Shown: piece after piece, positions 1-7,499 of the stretch
Position numbering within the stretch: the stretch's first letter is position 1
Layout: every line of letters starts with the position of its first letter
Assembly (NCBI GenBank): GCA_020852815.1
Contig: JADZAN010000028.1
Span: 1 to 64,000, forward strand
Origin: Gemmatimonadaceae bacterium
Lineage (GTDB): Bacteria > Gemmatimonadota > Gemmatimonadetes > Gemmatimonadales > Gemmatimonadaceae
DNA: 64,000 nucleotides
Direction of reading: 5' to 3'
Program-made: the position numbers and the translations under genes
The notes under the pieces: generated by a model
What the model saw: the letters and a program-made list of their open reading frames with translations, nothing else
Database searches by the model: none
Told to the model about the DNA's origin: nothing

Positions 1-58
1 CTCGCTTCGCCCGCGACCGACTGCTTCGGGCGCCAGTGGCCGCAACCGCCAAAGCTCG

Positions 59-160
59 ACACGGAGGTACGCGGAGGGTTCACGGAGGCGCACGGAGGAC
101 TGCGCCGTTTCGCGGATCACCTCCGTGAACCTCCGTGTTGCCTCCGTGAACCTCCGTGTA
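59..160. repeat. Clustered CCTCCGTG direct and inverted repeats
   Basis: Direct copies of CCTCCGTGAACCTCCGTG occur around 119-137 and 141-158. Inverted copies (ACGGAGG units) fill 59-98. The two halves could fold into a long imperfect hairpin. No gene is supported in bases 1-219; frames there are open only because of high GC. The cluster lies downstream of the leftward receptor gene that ends at 220, so it could act at a transcript end, or be a dispersed intergenic repeat family. Confidence 0.7.
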
Positions 161-193
161 TCGCTTCTGTCGTGTCCCCACCTCGCCCTCTGG

Positions 194-218
194 TCCCCAG
201 CCTTCGCTGGGGCAGGCT
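194..218 (-). repeat. REP-like hairpin, copy A
   Basis: CCCCAGC, loop CTTC, GCTGGGG forms a 7-bp stem just after the stop codon of the leftward receptor gene. The 25-bp element recurs with one mismatch, in the opposite orientation, at 3228-3252. No T-tract follows on the minus strand, so it may be a terminator-associated repeat rather than a classic intrinsic terminator. Confidence 0.65.
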
Positions 219-219
219 C

Positions 220-2403
220 CTAAGCCCCAACCCGCACCGACACATACACACGCCGCCCCGCCCCCGGCTCATAGAACCGCGAACGCGTCGCGTTGGTGAC
301 GATGTTCGCTGCGTAGTGGCGGTCGAAGATGTTGTCGATGCCGATGACCGGGGTGAATCTCCAACGATTCGATGTCGGGAGCCCGATGCGGGCGTTCCAG
401 AGGACCCAGCCGGGGGCGAAGTTGTTGTTGGTGTCGTCGGCCGCGGTGCGCTGGGCCTGTTGCATCTCGAGCGTGGCGAAGCCGAAGCGCCGGCGCGCGG
501 TGACGTACAGCGACGAGGTGACAGGTGCAACACCGGGGACGTCCCTGCCGTCGAGGCGCGTGGCGCCGACGACGTAGTCTTCGTACGTGTAGGCGATGCG
601 CGTGAGCGCCCCACCGATGTCGACCATGCCAAACGATCCGGTGACGCCCAGTTCGGCGCCGCGGCGCAGCGTCTCGCCGGCGTTGCGGAAATAGCGGCGC
701 CCGCCGCTGTTGGGAATGTCGTACGGGATCAGTTCGTCGCGCGTGCGGATGTTGAAGAGCGCGAGGTCGACGAAGAAGTGGCGCCCGACGATTCCCTTGA
801 GCCCGGCCTCGAGTGTCGCGCCGCGCTGCGGTTGCAGCTCGCGGTTGAGCCCTGCCGAACCGTCGGGACGGTTGGCAAGTTCGGTCGTGGTGGGCGTCTC
901 GAACGACGAGGCAAGGTTGGTGTAGAGCGAGAGCGTCGGGCGCACGCGGAACGACAGGCCGAGCATCGGCGTGAAGGCCGACATGGTGCGCGACTCCACG
1001 CGCCCGCCCACGGCGTACGTCGCGCGATAGTCGCGCACGCTGAAGGCGCTCTGGTCGCGGCGCAGCGTCCCGGTCACGGTGAGCCAGGCGCGGTTCACCT
1101 CGCCGCGCGCGAAGAAGCCGGCGCTCCCCACCTTCTCCAGTTGATGGATGGTCTCTGTCCCCTGGTTGTCGAAGGTTGGGCAAATGGCAACAGGGCGCCC
1201 GGCGCCCACGCGCCCCGCGCAGTTGTTCCAGTTGCGCCGGTCGTCGCGCTGCGACTGCACGTCGGCGCCGACGGTGACGCGCCAGAGGTGGTTGCGCGCA
1301 AAGCCGCGCTGCTCGACGCGCGCGGTAGCGCCTAACGTGCGGCGGTCGAAGCCGACGATGGCGAACGCTTGCGGATTGTACAGGTCGCGCCACCCGGAAA
1401 AGACGCTCGCCGTGGCGGAGCCAGCATCCCACGAGCGTTCGCCGGTGACGGAGAGGAGCTTCTGGCCGACCTTCTTGCTGGCCTGGCGCAGGATGTTCAG
1501 CGAATCGGCGACAGTCGGGGTATCGCGCAGTTCCGCCGCAGTCACGGCTCCGGGGTTCTGCGCCGTTGGAGAGTCGTACCAGGTGAACTGGGCGCGCAGC
1601 GCCGAGTTCTCCTTGCGCCAGGCGAGATCAGCGTTGGTCGCCGAGGAGCGGAAGTCCGCGTAGTCGCGCGGGCCATCGGCGCGATTCAGCGTCCCCGTGA
1701 CGCGCCAGCCTAACGCGCCGTCGCGCGCCGAACCGGCGGTGGTGCCTGTGGAACGTGTCGCGTCGGCATTCATCACGTAGCGCAGCGTCCCATCGAGCTT
1801 CTGCTTCGGAAACGGATCACTCTTGAGTTCCAGCACCCCGCCCGACGCGTTGCCATACAGTGCGCCGGCGGCGCCGCGCATCACCTCGGCGCTCCCCACT
1901 CCTTCCAGATCCACAAAGTCGACCGCCGTCTGCCCGTCGGCGAGGGTGAGCGGTACACCGTCGCGCATGACGCGCACGCCGCGAATGCCAAAGGCCGATC
2001 GCGCTCCAAAGCCGCGGATGGCGAGGCGCGGGTCCTGTGTGGGATTGAAGCGGTTGGAGACGGCGAGCCCCGGGACGTTGAGCAGGAGCTCCGTGAGCGA
2101 GGCTCGGCGAATGCCGGTGCGCGACGAATCGGCCTGCAGTCGCGAGACGCCAAACGGGAGGTCGAGCACCGACCGCGCCCCTTCGCGCGAGACCGTCACG
2201 TTCACGGGTTGCAAGCGACGCGTGGTGCGCGTGGCGGTGGAGTCCTGTGCACTCGTCGCGCTCGGCGCCATCACGACGGGGATCGACGCTCCGAGCATCG
2301 CCGCGAACGCGAGGGCGCGCGTGCGGTGGTCGCGACGGTCAACGGCTTCGCGCCGGGGGCCAGCACCTACAGACATATTTCTCGCCACGGGGTATTTCCT
2401 CAT
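220..2403 (-). CDS. TonB-dependent outer-membrane receptor
   Basis: This 727-residue protein is a ligand-gated outer-membrane channel powered by TonB, probably for a ferric siderophore or similar chelate. An N-terminal signal segment precedes a likely cleavage site after SAQ (about residue 52). A plug domain follows at about 65-195, with typical plug motifs (VPGLAVSNRF, then RGFGARSAFGIRG, then VMRGAAGALYGNASGG). The rest is a long beta-barrel rich in alternating aromatic strands. The architecture resembles FecA/Fiu-type receptors. The substrate cannot be told from the sequence. The ATG at 2403 is used; a second ATG ten codons in is also possible. The C-terminus ends VRVGA rather than in the usual terminal aromatic residue. 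The gene is transcribed away from the DUF6702-like gene. Confidence 0.9.
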   Translation of the reverse strand: MRKYPVARNMSVGAGPRREAVDRRDHRTRALAFAAMLGASIPVVMAPSATSAQDSTATRTTRRLQPVNVTVSREGARSVLDLPFGVSRLQADSSRTGIRRASLTELLLNVPGLAVSNRFNPTQDPRLAIRGFGARSAFGIRGVRVMRDGVPLTLADGQTAVDFVDLEGVGSAEVMRGAAGALYGNASGGVLELKSDPFPKQKLDGTLRYVMNADATRSTGTTAGSARDGALGWRVTGTLNRADGPRDYADFRSSATNADLAWRKENSALRAQFTWYDSPTAQNPGAVTAAELRDTPTVADSLNILRQASKKVGQKLLSVTGERSWDAGSATASVFSGWRDLYNPQAFAIVGFDRRTLGATARVEQRGFARNHLWRVTVGADVQSQRDDRRNWNNCAGRVGAGRPVAICPTFDNQGTETIHQLEKVGSAGFFARGEVNRAWLTVTGTLRRDQSAFSVRDYRATYAVGGRVESRTMSAFTPMLGLSFRVRPTLSLYTNLASSFETPTTTELANRPDGSAGLNRELQPQRGATLEAGLKGIVGRHFFVDLALFNIRTRDELIPYDIPNSGGRRYFRNAGETLRRGAELGVTGSFGMVDIGGALTRIAYTYEDYVVGATRLDGRDVPGVAPVTSSLYVTARRRFGFATLEMQQAQRTAADDTNNNFAPGWVLWNARIGLPTSNRWRFTPVIGIDNIFDRHYAANIVTNATRSRFYEPGAGRRVYVSVRVGA

Positions 2404-2457
2404 CCGAATGTCACCGGCCGGCGCCGTCGTGGTCGAGATTCGACGCGACGTGACGCC

Positions 2458-2505
2458 GCAGCACGAGCAGCAGCACGAGCAGCAGCACGAGCAGCAGCAC
2501 GAGCA
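2458..2505. repeat. 12-bp tandem repeat, four units
   Basis: Four perfect copies of GCAGCACGAGCA lie between the divergent receptor and DUF6702-like genes, followed by a degenerate CATCTTCACGATCATCATC stretch. On the minus strand the repeat sits inside a possible 36-codon ORF (2411-2521) that would encode a leucine/valine-rich membrane segment. On the plus strand it reads as a His/Glu/Gln-rich peptide. It may be simple slippage DNA in the promoter region. Confidence 0.8.
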
Positions 2506-2582
2506 TCTTCACGATCATCATCACGACCAACGTGCCGTTCGCCGCCAATCCTAGCCGTGCGCGCGCAGGCGCGGCAATCACG

Positions 2583-3218
2583 ATGACTTCGCGCCGACGA
2601 GGGGCGTGCGACTCGGCTCGGCGAGTGCGCGGCACCGCCCTTACGTGCGCCGCGCTCGTCGCGCTGACCTGCGTCGCAAGCACGCCGAGGGTGGCGGGCG
2701 CAACACCCCCGCGCGCCTCCGTCGGCCGCTCGACTTCACGCAGCGTCCCGCCTCCGCGTCGCGACACGATGCACGACGTCCACCTCACCTACTCACGCGT
2801 GGTGGTGGACGGAGCGAGCATCCTCTGGCGGGTGCGCCTCTTCCGGGACGACCTGGAGAAGACGCTCGCCGCGTGGTCGAAGAACCCCGCCTTCAAAGCG
2901 GCGTCCCCCGGGGCCGACTCCGTCTTCGCCTCCTACTTCAACGCCCAGGTCCCGGTTACCGCCAACGGGAAGCGCGTTACCGGGAAGGTCCTCCAGTCCG
3001 GCCGCGACCCGGACGTCACCGATCAGGAGATGTGGTGGTACCTGCTCGAACTCCCCGCCGCGGCCCCGGTGACGTCGTTCGGGACGCGGGTGGGGCTCAT
3101 GTTCGAGCATTTCACCGATCAGCGTAACGTGTTGACGTTGCTCAAGATGCCGGGCGAGAAGCGGCACTCGATGTACTTCGTGCCGGGGGACGCGGGTCTG
3201 CAGGAGCTGACGTTCTAG
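2583..3218 (+). CDS. Secreted DUF6702-like protein
   Basis: The start at 2583 (ATG) is chosen because it opens a positively charged stretch followed by a hydrophobic signal core (ALTCAALVALTCVAST). An upstream in-frame GTG at 2532 would bury that signal. The mature part begins near MHDVHLTYSRVVVDG and continues with IL-WRVRLFRDDLEKTLA, the pattern of the small DUF6702 exported proteins. These often sit beside peptidase or receptor genes and have no known biochemical role. The product is about 211 residues. It is divergent from the TonB-dependent receptor, which may share its promoter region. Family assignment rests on motif resemblance only. Confidence 0.7.
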   Translation: MTSRRRGACDSARRVRGTALTCAALVALTCVASTPRVAGATPPRASVGRSTSRSVPPPRRDTMHDVHLTYSRVVVDGASILWRVRLFRDDLEKTLAAWSKNPAFKAASPGADSVFASYFNAQVPVTANGKRVTGKVLQSGRDPDVTDQEMWWYLLELPAAAPVTSFGTRVGLMFEHFTDQRNVLTLLKMPGEKRHSMYFVPGDAGLQELTF

Positions 3219-3227
3219 AAGACGAGA

Positions 3228-3252
3228 AGCCTGCCCCAGCGAAGGCTGTGGA
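3228..3252 (+). repeat. REP-like hairpin, copy B
   Basis: This copy matches copy A (194-218, inverted) at 24 of 25 positions and starts ten bases after the stop codon of the DUF6702-like gene. CCCCAGC and GCTGTGG form an imperfect stem around GAAG. The two copies bracket the divergent receptor/DUF6702 pair. Confidence 0.65.
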
Positions 3253-3437
3253 CGAGAAGACGAGAGGGGGGCCTATCTGTCAGGGTGACGGGTGGGCTGT
3301 CGTTTTGCGGGGGCGATGCGCTCGGTTCTTTCACTTTGGCTCAAATCTTCGGGCATGTGGGGTGCCTCCTTCGCGGGGCGTGCGAGGCCCTCGCGCATCG
3401 CGATCGGACCCCTTATCAGCCTACCTGAGGAATCCAC

Positions 3438-3914
3438 ATGGTTACCATCACGCCGCTCAACACGATGCTCGATCGCATGGTCACCCTGAGCCGGGCCATG
3501 GACCAGGCATTCGTCAACGGATCTACCGAAACGCTCAAGCCGGCGGCGCAGCCCGCCTTTGTCCCGGAACTCGATGCCTGGGAGACGGAGCACGAGTATC
3601 TCGTCCGGCTCGACCTTCCCGGCGTGAAGACCGAGGCGGTCGACATCGCCTTCGAGAAGAACACGCTGACCATTCGCGGTGAACGCGAGCGCGGAATCAG
3701 CGCGCCCGAGAAGGGGGAGCTGCGCGTCTTCTTTGCCGAGCGGGACTGGGGGAGCTTCACGCGCTCGCTGCGCTTCCCGCAGCATGTGGCCGGCGAGAAC
3801 ATCACGGCGTCGTTCGAGGCCGGAGTGCTGACGGTGCGCATCCCGAAGAGCGAGGCGGCCAAGCCGCGGAAGATCCAGATCAGCGCCACTGAGGCGGGTC
3901 AGGTACAGGGGTGA
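3438..3914 (+). CDS. Small heat-shock protein, Hsp20/alpha-crystallin family
   Basis: This 158-residue ATP-independent chaperone binds unfolding proteins in the cytoplasm and holds them for refolding by Hsp70/ClpB. The alpha-crystallin domain spans about residues 45-150, with YLVRLDLPGVKTEAVDIAF at its start and GVLTVRIPKSEAAKPRKI at its end, both diagnostic of the family. A Shine-Dalgarno-like CTGAGGAA lies a few bases before the ATG. The gene is monocistronic and ends at a strong intrinsic terminator. Heat-shock control is expected for the family, but I cannot identify a clear operator in the 219 bp upstream. Confidence 0.93.
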   Translation: MVTITPLNTMLDRMVTLSRAMDQAFVNGSTETLKPAAQPAFVPELDAWETEHEYLVRLDLPGVKTEAVDIAFEKNTLTIRGERERGISAPEKGELRVFFAERDWGSFTRSLRFPQHVAGENITASFEAGVLTVRIPKSEAAKPRKIQISATEAGQVQG

Positions 3915-3961
3915 AGGCCTCCGTACGGACCGGTTAGCGCCCGGTCGTGAGACTGGAGAGG

Positions 3962-3994
3962 AAGCCGGCTCCGCGGGGAGCCGGCTTTCGTTTT
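3962..3994 (+). terminator. Intrinsic terminator after hsp20
   Basis: AAGCCGGCTCC (3962-3972) pairs perfectly with GGAGCCGGCTT (3977-3987), followed by TCGTTTT. It is well placed 48 bp after the Hsp20 stop codon. Confidence 0.9.
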
Positions 3995-4168
3995 CCCGTA
4001 GGGTGCAAGGGAATGGTACGAGGCGAGATGAAATGGTGAGGTAGATGGGGATGGGGGGTGGTAGCGTGGTTCTCGGGGGGGGCCCCCCACGCCCCCACCC
4101 CCATCAAACGGCCGATGGGCCGCCCGGACGACGCCCCGCACATTCGGACCAGTCACCACGCGCACCAA

Positions 4169-4233
4169 TCTCGCCGTCGTCTTGCCGACATCTCGCCGTC
4201 GTCTTGCCGTCGTCTTGCCGACATCTCGCCGTC
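4169..4233. repeat. Tandem repeat upstream of the HtrA-like gene
   Basis: The unit TCGCCGTCGTCTTGCCGACA is repeated with one shortened internal copy. It ends about 20 bp before the chosen start of the HtrA-like gene. The rest of the 339-bp gap (3915-4253) holds the hsp20 terminator and a G-rich stretch (4043-4090) facing a C-rich stretch (4083-4107), an imperfect inverted repeat. No gene is seen in the gap. Confidence 0.75.
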
Positions 4234-4253
4234 GCCTCCCCGAGGTCTTCGCC

Positions 4254-5195
4254 ATGCCCGCCGATTCCGCTTCCTTACCATCCAGCACCACCACGCTCCA
4301 GTCGCTTTCCGATGAACTGGCCACCGCCGCCGCCACGGCGTCGCGCTCGCTCGTCGCCATTCACGCCCGCCGGCGCATCCCGTCGAGCGGCGTTGTCTGG
4401 CGCCCGGGGGTGGTCGTCACGGCGCACCACACCATCCAGCGCGACGAGGGCATCACGGTCACCCTCGCCGACGGCACCACCGTTGGAGCAACGCTCGCCG
4501 GGCGCGACCCGTCCACCGACCTCGCCGTCCTTCGCCTCGCCAGCGAGGTGGGGGTCCCCATCACCCGTGCCCCGCTGGCGAGCGCGCGCGTGGGCCAGCT
4601 CGTGCTCGCGTTAGGCATGCCGGGGGCTGCGGCCACCGCCGCCCTGGGCATCGTCTCCTCCGTGGGAGGTGAATGGCGCACCTGGCACGGCGGGCGCATC
4701 GACCAGTTCATCCACCTCGACGTCGCCATCCACGACGGCTTCTCGGGCGGCGCGGCGATCGATGTCTCGGGACGGATGCTCGGCATCAACTCGTCGGGGC
4801 TCGCACGCGCTTCGGCGATGACAATCCCCCTCGCCACCATCGAGCGCGTGGTCGAACAGCTCGTCGCCAACGGGCGCGTGCGCCGCGGCTACATCGGGCT
4901 GGGCGTGCAGCCGGTGCGACTCCCGGCCGGGGTGGTGCGCGCGCAGTCGCTCTCACGCGACGTCGCCCTGATGGTAATCTCGATCGAGGAGGGAGGACCC
5001 GCCCACGCCGCCGGAATCTTCCTCGGCGATGTCCTGGTTGCGGCTGACGGAAGGCCGGTGGCCGACCCCGGCGACCTCCTCGCAACGCTCACGGGCGACC
5101 GCATCGACACCCCGGTCACCATTCGCCTCCTGCGCGGCGGCGCGCCGCACGACATCGCCGTCACCGTGGGTGAGCGCCGCAGCGCGCGGGAGTGA
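4254..5195 (+). CDS. HtrA/DegP-like trypsin-fold serine protease with PDZ domain
   Basis: The protein has 313 residues. The trypsin-like domain carries the expected triad: His59 (VVVTAHHT), Asp89 (STDLAVL) and Ser164 (DGFSGGAAI). One PDZ domain lies at about 213-305 (GYIGLGVQP to VGERR). HtrA proteases degrade or hold damaged proteins. Unlike most family members, no signal peptide or membrane anchor is visible, so a cytoplasmic location is possible. The ATG at 4254 is preferred; an upstream in-frame ATG at 4182 falls inside the tandem repeat. The stop codon overlaps the start of the LuxR-type regulator (ATGA), so the two are probably co-translated. Confidence 0.88.
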   Translation: MPADSASLPSSTTTLQSLSDELATAAATASRSLVAIHARRRIPSSGVVWRPGVVVTAHHTIQRDEGITVTLADGTTVGATLAGRDPSTDLAVLRLASEVGVPITRAPLASARVGQLVLALGMPGAAATAALGIVSSVGGEWRTWHGGRIDQFIHLDVAIHDGFSGGAAIDVSGRMLGINSSGLARASAMTIPLATIERVVEQLVANGRVRRGYIGLGVQPVRLPAGVVRAQSLSRDVALMVISIEEGGPAHAAGIFLGDVLVAADGRPVADPGDLLATLTGDRIDTPVTIRLLRGGAPHDIAVTVGERRSARE

Positions 5196-5923
5196 TGGAT
5201 GAACGCGCCCGACATGACCACTCCGCGCACGACCATCTCACCGCTCATGGACGAGTGATCCGACTCGCCCTCGCCGCCCCGTCGGCGATGCTGCTCTCCG
5301 AGCTCGAGACCCTGGTGCTGCGCGACGGCGCCTTCACCGTGGTCGAGCGCATCGCGTGCCTGGACGACATTGGCGAGACGCTCGAAGGGGCCGATGTGGA
5401 CGTCGTGGTCGTCGTAGTGGACGACCCCTCCCGCTTCTCGCTCCCGTCCTTTGGCGAGGGAGAGGGCGACACCGAGAGCAGTGGCGCGACGTACCGCTGT
5501 CTTCTCCTGGTCGATGCCGACCCGGGAGAGGTGGCGGGGTGGATAAGCCGCGGGGCACGCGCTGTTCTCCCGCGCGACGCCGACGGCCAGGAGATTCTCG
5601 CCGCGCTCGAGGCGGTGCATGCGGGGCTCGCCGTGGTTCCGGCGGCGGACGCCCAGGCGCTGGCCTCTACTGCCTCACCGCGCTCCACGCCGCGGCGCAG
5701 GAACGATGTGCCGGCGGCGGCTCCTCCCCCCCTCTCGCCGCGTGAGCGGGAAATCCTCGCGCTCGTTGCCGAGGGGATGGGGAACAAGATCGTCGCCGCC
5801 CGGCTGGGGATCTCCGAGCACACGGTCAAGACGCACGTCGCGTCGATCTTCCAGAAGCTCGGCGCCGATACCCGGGCCGAAGCGGTCGCCATCGGGGCGC
5901 GGAGCGGGGTGATCCTCCTGTAG
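5192..5923 (+). CDS. LuxR-family response-regulator-like transcription factor
   Basis: This 243-residue protein has a C-terminal LuxR/FixJ helix-turn-helix at about 178-240: LSPREREILALVAEGMGN, then GISEHTVKTHVASIFQKL. The N-terminal half resembles a receiver domain in layout (ADVDVVVVVVDDPSRF at the position of the phosphoacceptor strand). It lacks a clear full set of conserved acidic and lysine residues, so it may be a pseudo-receiver. The 4-bp overlap with the upstream HtrA-like protease suggests a stress-response unit in which protease and regulator are made together. Target genes are unknown. Confidence 0.85.
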   Translation: MMDERARHDHSAHDHLTAHGRVIRLALAAPSAMLLSELETLVLRDGAFTVVERIACLDDIGETLEGADVDVVVVVVDDPSRFSLPSFGEGEGDTESSGATYRCLLLVDADPGEVAGWISRGARAVLPRDADGQEILAALEAVHAGLAVVPAADAQALASTASPRSTPRRRNDVPAAAPPPLSPREREILALVAEGMGNKIVAARLGISEHTVKTHVASIFQKLGADTRAEAVAIGARSGVILL

Positions 5924-6013
5924 GCGGCACTTGCGGCGCGTGCGGGGCCGGCGGTACAAACCCCTCGCCCGGCTGGCGTTGTCTGAAGGAGGAATCCTCT
6001 TCCCGACACTCCC

Positions 6014-6952
6014 ATGCGTCCCATGCGCCTCTCCGTTCCCCACACGCTCGTGGCCGCCGCCGTCGGCGCCACCATGCTCACGGCCGCCCCGGCGCTCGTC
6101 TCCGCCCAGCAGGTGCAAGGGGTGAAGGACCGTGTCTTCTCCATCAGCGAGCGCGTGGGGAGTGGCGGCGATGTTCGCATCTTCGCGCGCCAGGGCGACA
6201 TCACGATCTCCGAGGGGACGGGGAGCACGGTCGAGTTCCGCGCCGAGAAGGATGAGCGCCGCGGGCGCCTGGAGGAGATCGGCTTCATCGTGCGCAAGGA
6301 CGGCGATGGCGTCACCATCTGTGCGGTCTACGCCGACGACGACGATTGCGACGCCGACGGGCTCGATCGCCACTCCGGGCGCTGGAACTGGGGGCGCCGC
6401 TCGTTGCATCTGGCGATCACGGTGAAGGTCCCGCGCGGCGTGCGCCTGAACACCGCCAGCGGCAACGGCGACATCTTGCTGGTCGCCAACGTGGCCGAGG
6501 CGCGCATCGCCAGCGGGAACGGGAAGCTGCGCATCTCCGGCGTGAGCGGTCGCGTCGATGCCTCGTCAGGCAACGGCGAGGTCTCCGTCGACAACACGAC
6601 CGGTCCGGTGCAGGCACGATCGGGCAACGGCGACATCACCATCGGCACCGTCAACGGCCCGGTGAACGCGTCGTCCGGCAATGGCGACATCCGCGTGCGC
6701 ATGGACAAGCTCGCGGGGAGCGACGACATGGAGTTCTCGTCGGGCAACGGGCGCGTCGAGGTGGTCGTCCCGTCCGACTTCTCGGCGGATGTCGAAGCGA
6801 ACAGCGGCAACGGGCGCATCACGACCGACTTCCCCATCACCATCCGTGGGAAGCTCTCCCCGTCACGCCTGCGCGGGACTATCGGCAACGGCGGGCGCCG
6901 GTTGCGCATGAGCACCGGGAACGGTTCGATGGAGATCCGCCGCGCATCGTAG
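6014..6952 (+). CDS. Exported DUF4097-type repeat protein
   Basis: The product has 312 residues. A signal peptide (about residues 1-33, ending VSAQQ) leads into a domain with repeated SGNG or GNG motifs spaced roughly every 17-20 residues (ASGNGDILL, SGNGKLRISG, SSGNGEVSV, RSGNGDITIG, SSGNGDIRV). That is the regular pattern of DUF4097 single-stranded beta-helix proteins. These are thought to be cell-envelope scaffold or adhesin-like proteins; no enzymatic role is established. A good Shine-Dalgarno (GAAGGAGG) lies about 20 bp upstream. A second ATG three codons in is equally plausible as the start. Confidence 0.85.
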   Translation: MRPMRLSVPHTLVAAAVGATMLTAAPALVSAQQVQGVKDRVFSISERVGSGGDVRIFARQGDITISEGTGSTVEFRAEKDERRGRLEEIGFIVRKDGDGVTICAVYADDDDCDADGLDRHSGRWNWGRRSLHLAITVKVPRGVRLNTASGNGDILLVANVAEARIASGNGKLRISGVSGRVDASSGNGEVSVDNTTGPVQARSGNGDITIGTVNGPVNASSGNGDIRVRMDKLAGSDDMEFSSGNGRVEVVVPSDFSADVEANSGNGRITTDFPITIRGKLSPSRLRGTIGNGGRRLRMSTGNGSMEIRRAS

Positions 6953-6982
6953 CGGGTCTCGTGCGGGCGCGGGGCGTCGCGT

Positions 6983-7015
6983 GGGGCGCCCGGGCCCATC
7001 CGGTTTGGGCGCCCC
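6983..7015 (+). terminator. GC-rich hairpin after the DUF4097-type gene
   Basis: GGGGCGCCC (6983-6991) pairs with GGGCGCCCC (7007-7015). No T-run follows, so it may be a weak or factor-assisted terminator. It sits in the 125-bp gap before the PilZ gene. Confidence 0.55.
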
Positions 7016-7077
7016 GACGTTCAGCGATTGGCAAAGCGGCCGATACTCCTGGATGGCAGTGTACCCAGGAGACTCGC

Positions 7078-7428
7078 GTGCCTAGCCTGACCCCCACCCG
7101 CCCGTTCCTCGCTCGCATCGAGCGCCACATCGAAGTGCGCCTCAAGGATGTGGACGCGGACCATCACTTCATCAGCACCAAGTCGGAGACGATCAACGTC
7201 AGCGACCACGGGCTGCTCATGGAAGTTCCCTCTGCGCTCGACGCCTGCGTCGGGCAGGACGTCTTCGTCTCGCTGCACTGGGACGGTGGCGAGTGGGAAT
7301 CGCCGGGGCAGATCGTGCGATTCGAGTCGCCGTACTGGCGCGACCTGCGCTCGAGCGTGATGGGAGTGCGCCTCGATCGTGCGCTCCCCCATGACCTCCT
7401 GGTGCCGCAGGACGCACAGACCACCTGA
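7078..7428 (+). CDS. PilZ-domain protein
   Basis: This 116-residue single-domain protein starts at GTG 7078, with CCAGGAGA immediately upstream; a longer frame upstream has no ribosome-binding site. It has the layout of a PilZ domain: an N-terminal basic segment (FLARIERHIEVRLK), a SETINVSDHGLLMEVP strand matching the D/NxSxxG region, and a late VMGVRL strand. PilZ proteins bind cyclic-di-GMP and act on motility, biofilm or secretion partners. The canonical RxxxR motif is not obvious here, so ligand binding is uncertain. Confidence 0.72.
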   Translation: MPSLTPTRPFLARIERHIEVRLKDVDADHHFISTKSETINVSDHGLLMEVPSALDACVGQDVFVSLHWDGGEWESPGQIVRFESPYWRDLRSSVMGVRLDRALPHDLLVPQDAQTT

Positions 7429-7452
7429 TTGTCGCGCCCCTTCCATTGCGAT

Positions 7453-7483
7453 GGCCGTCCGGACAGCTTCGGGCGGCCTTTTC
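7453..7483 (+). terminator. Intrinsic terminator after the PilZ gene
   Basis: GGCCGTCC (7453-7460) pairs with GGGCGGCC (7471-7478), with one wobble pair, followed directly by TTTTC. It ends 17 bp before the start of the next gene. Confidence 0.8.
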
Positions 7484-7499
7484 ATTGGAATGCGTCATC

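Noticed and set aside
1823-2554. Rightward 243-codon frame antisense to the receptor gene
   Set aside because: It mirrors the receptor reading frame; composition is Arg/Ser/Pro-rich shadow sequence typical of high GC DNA.
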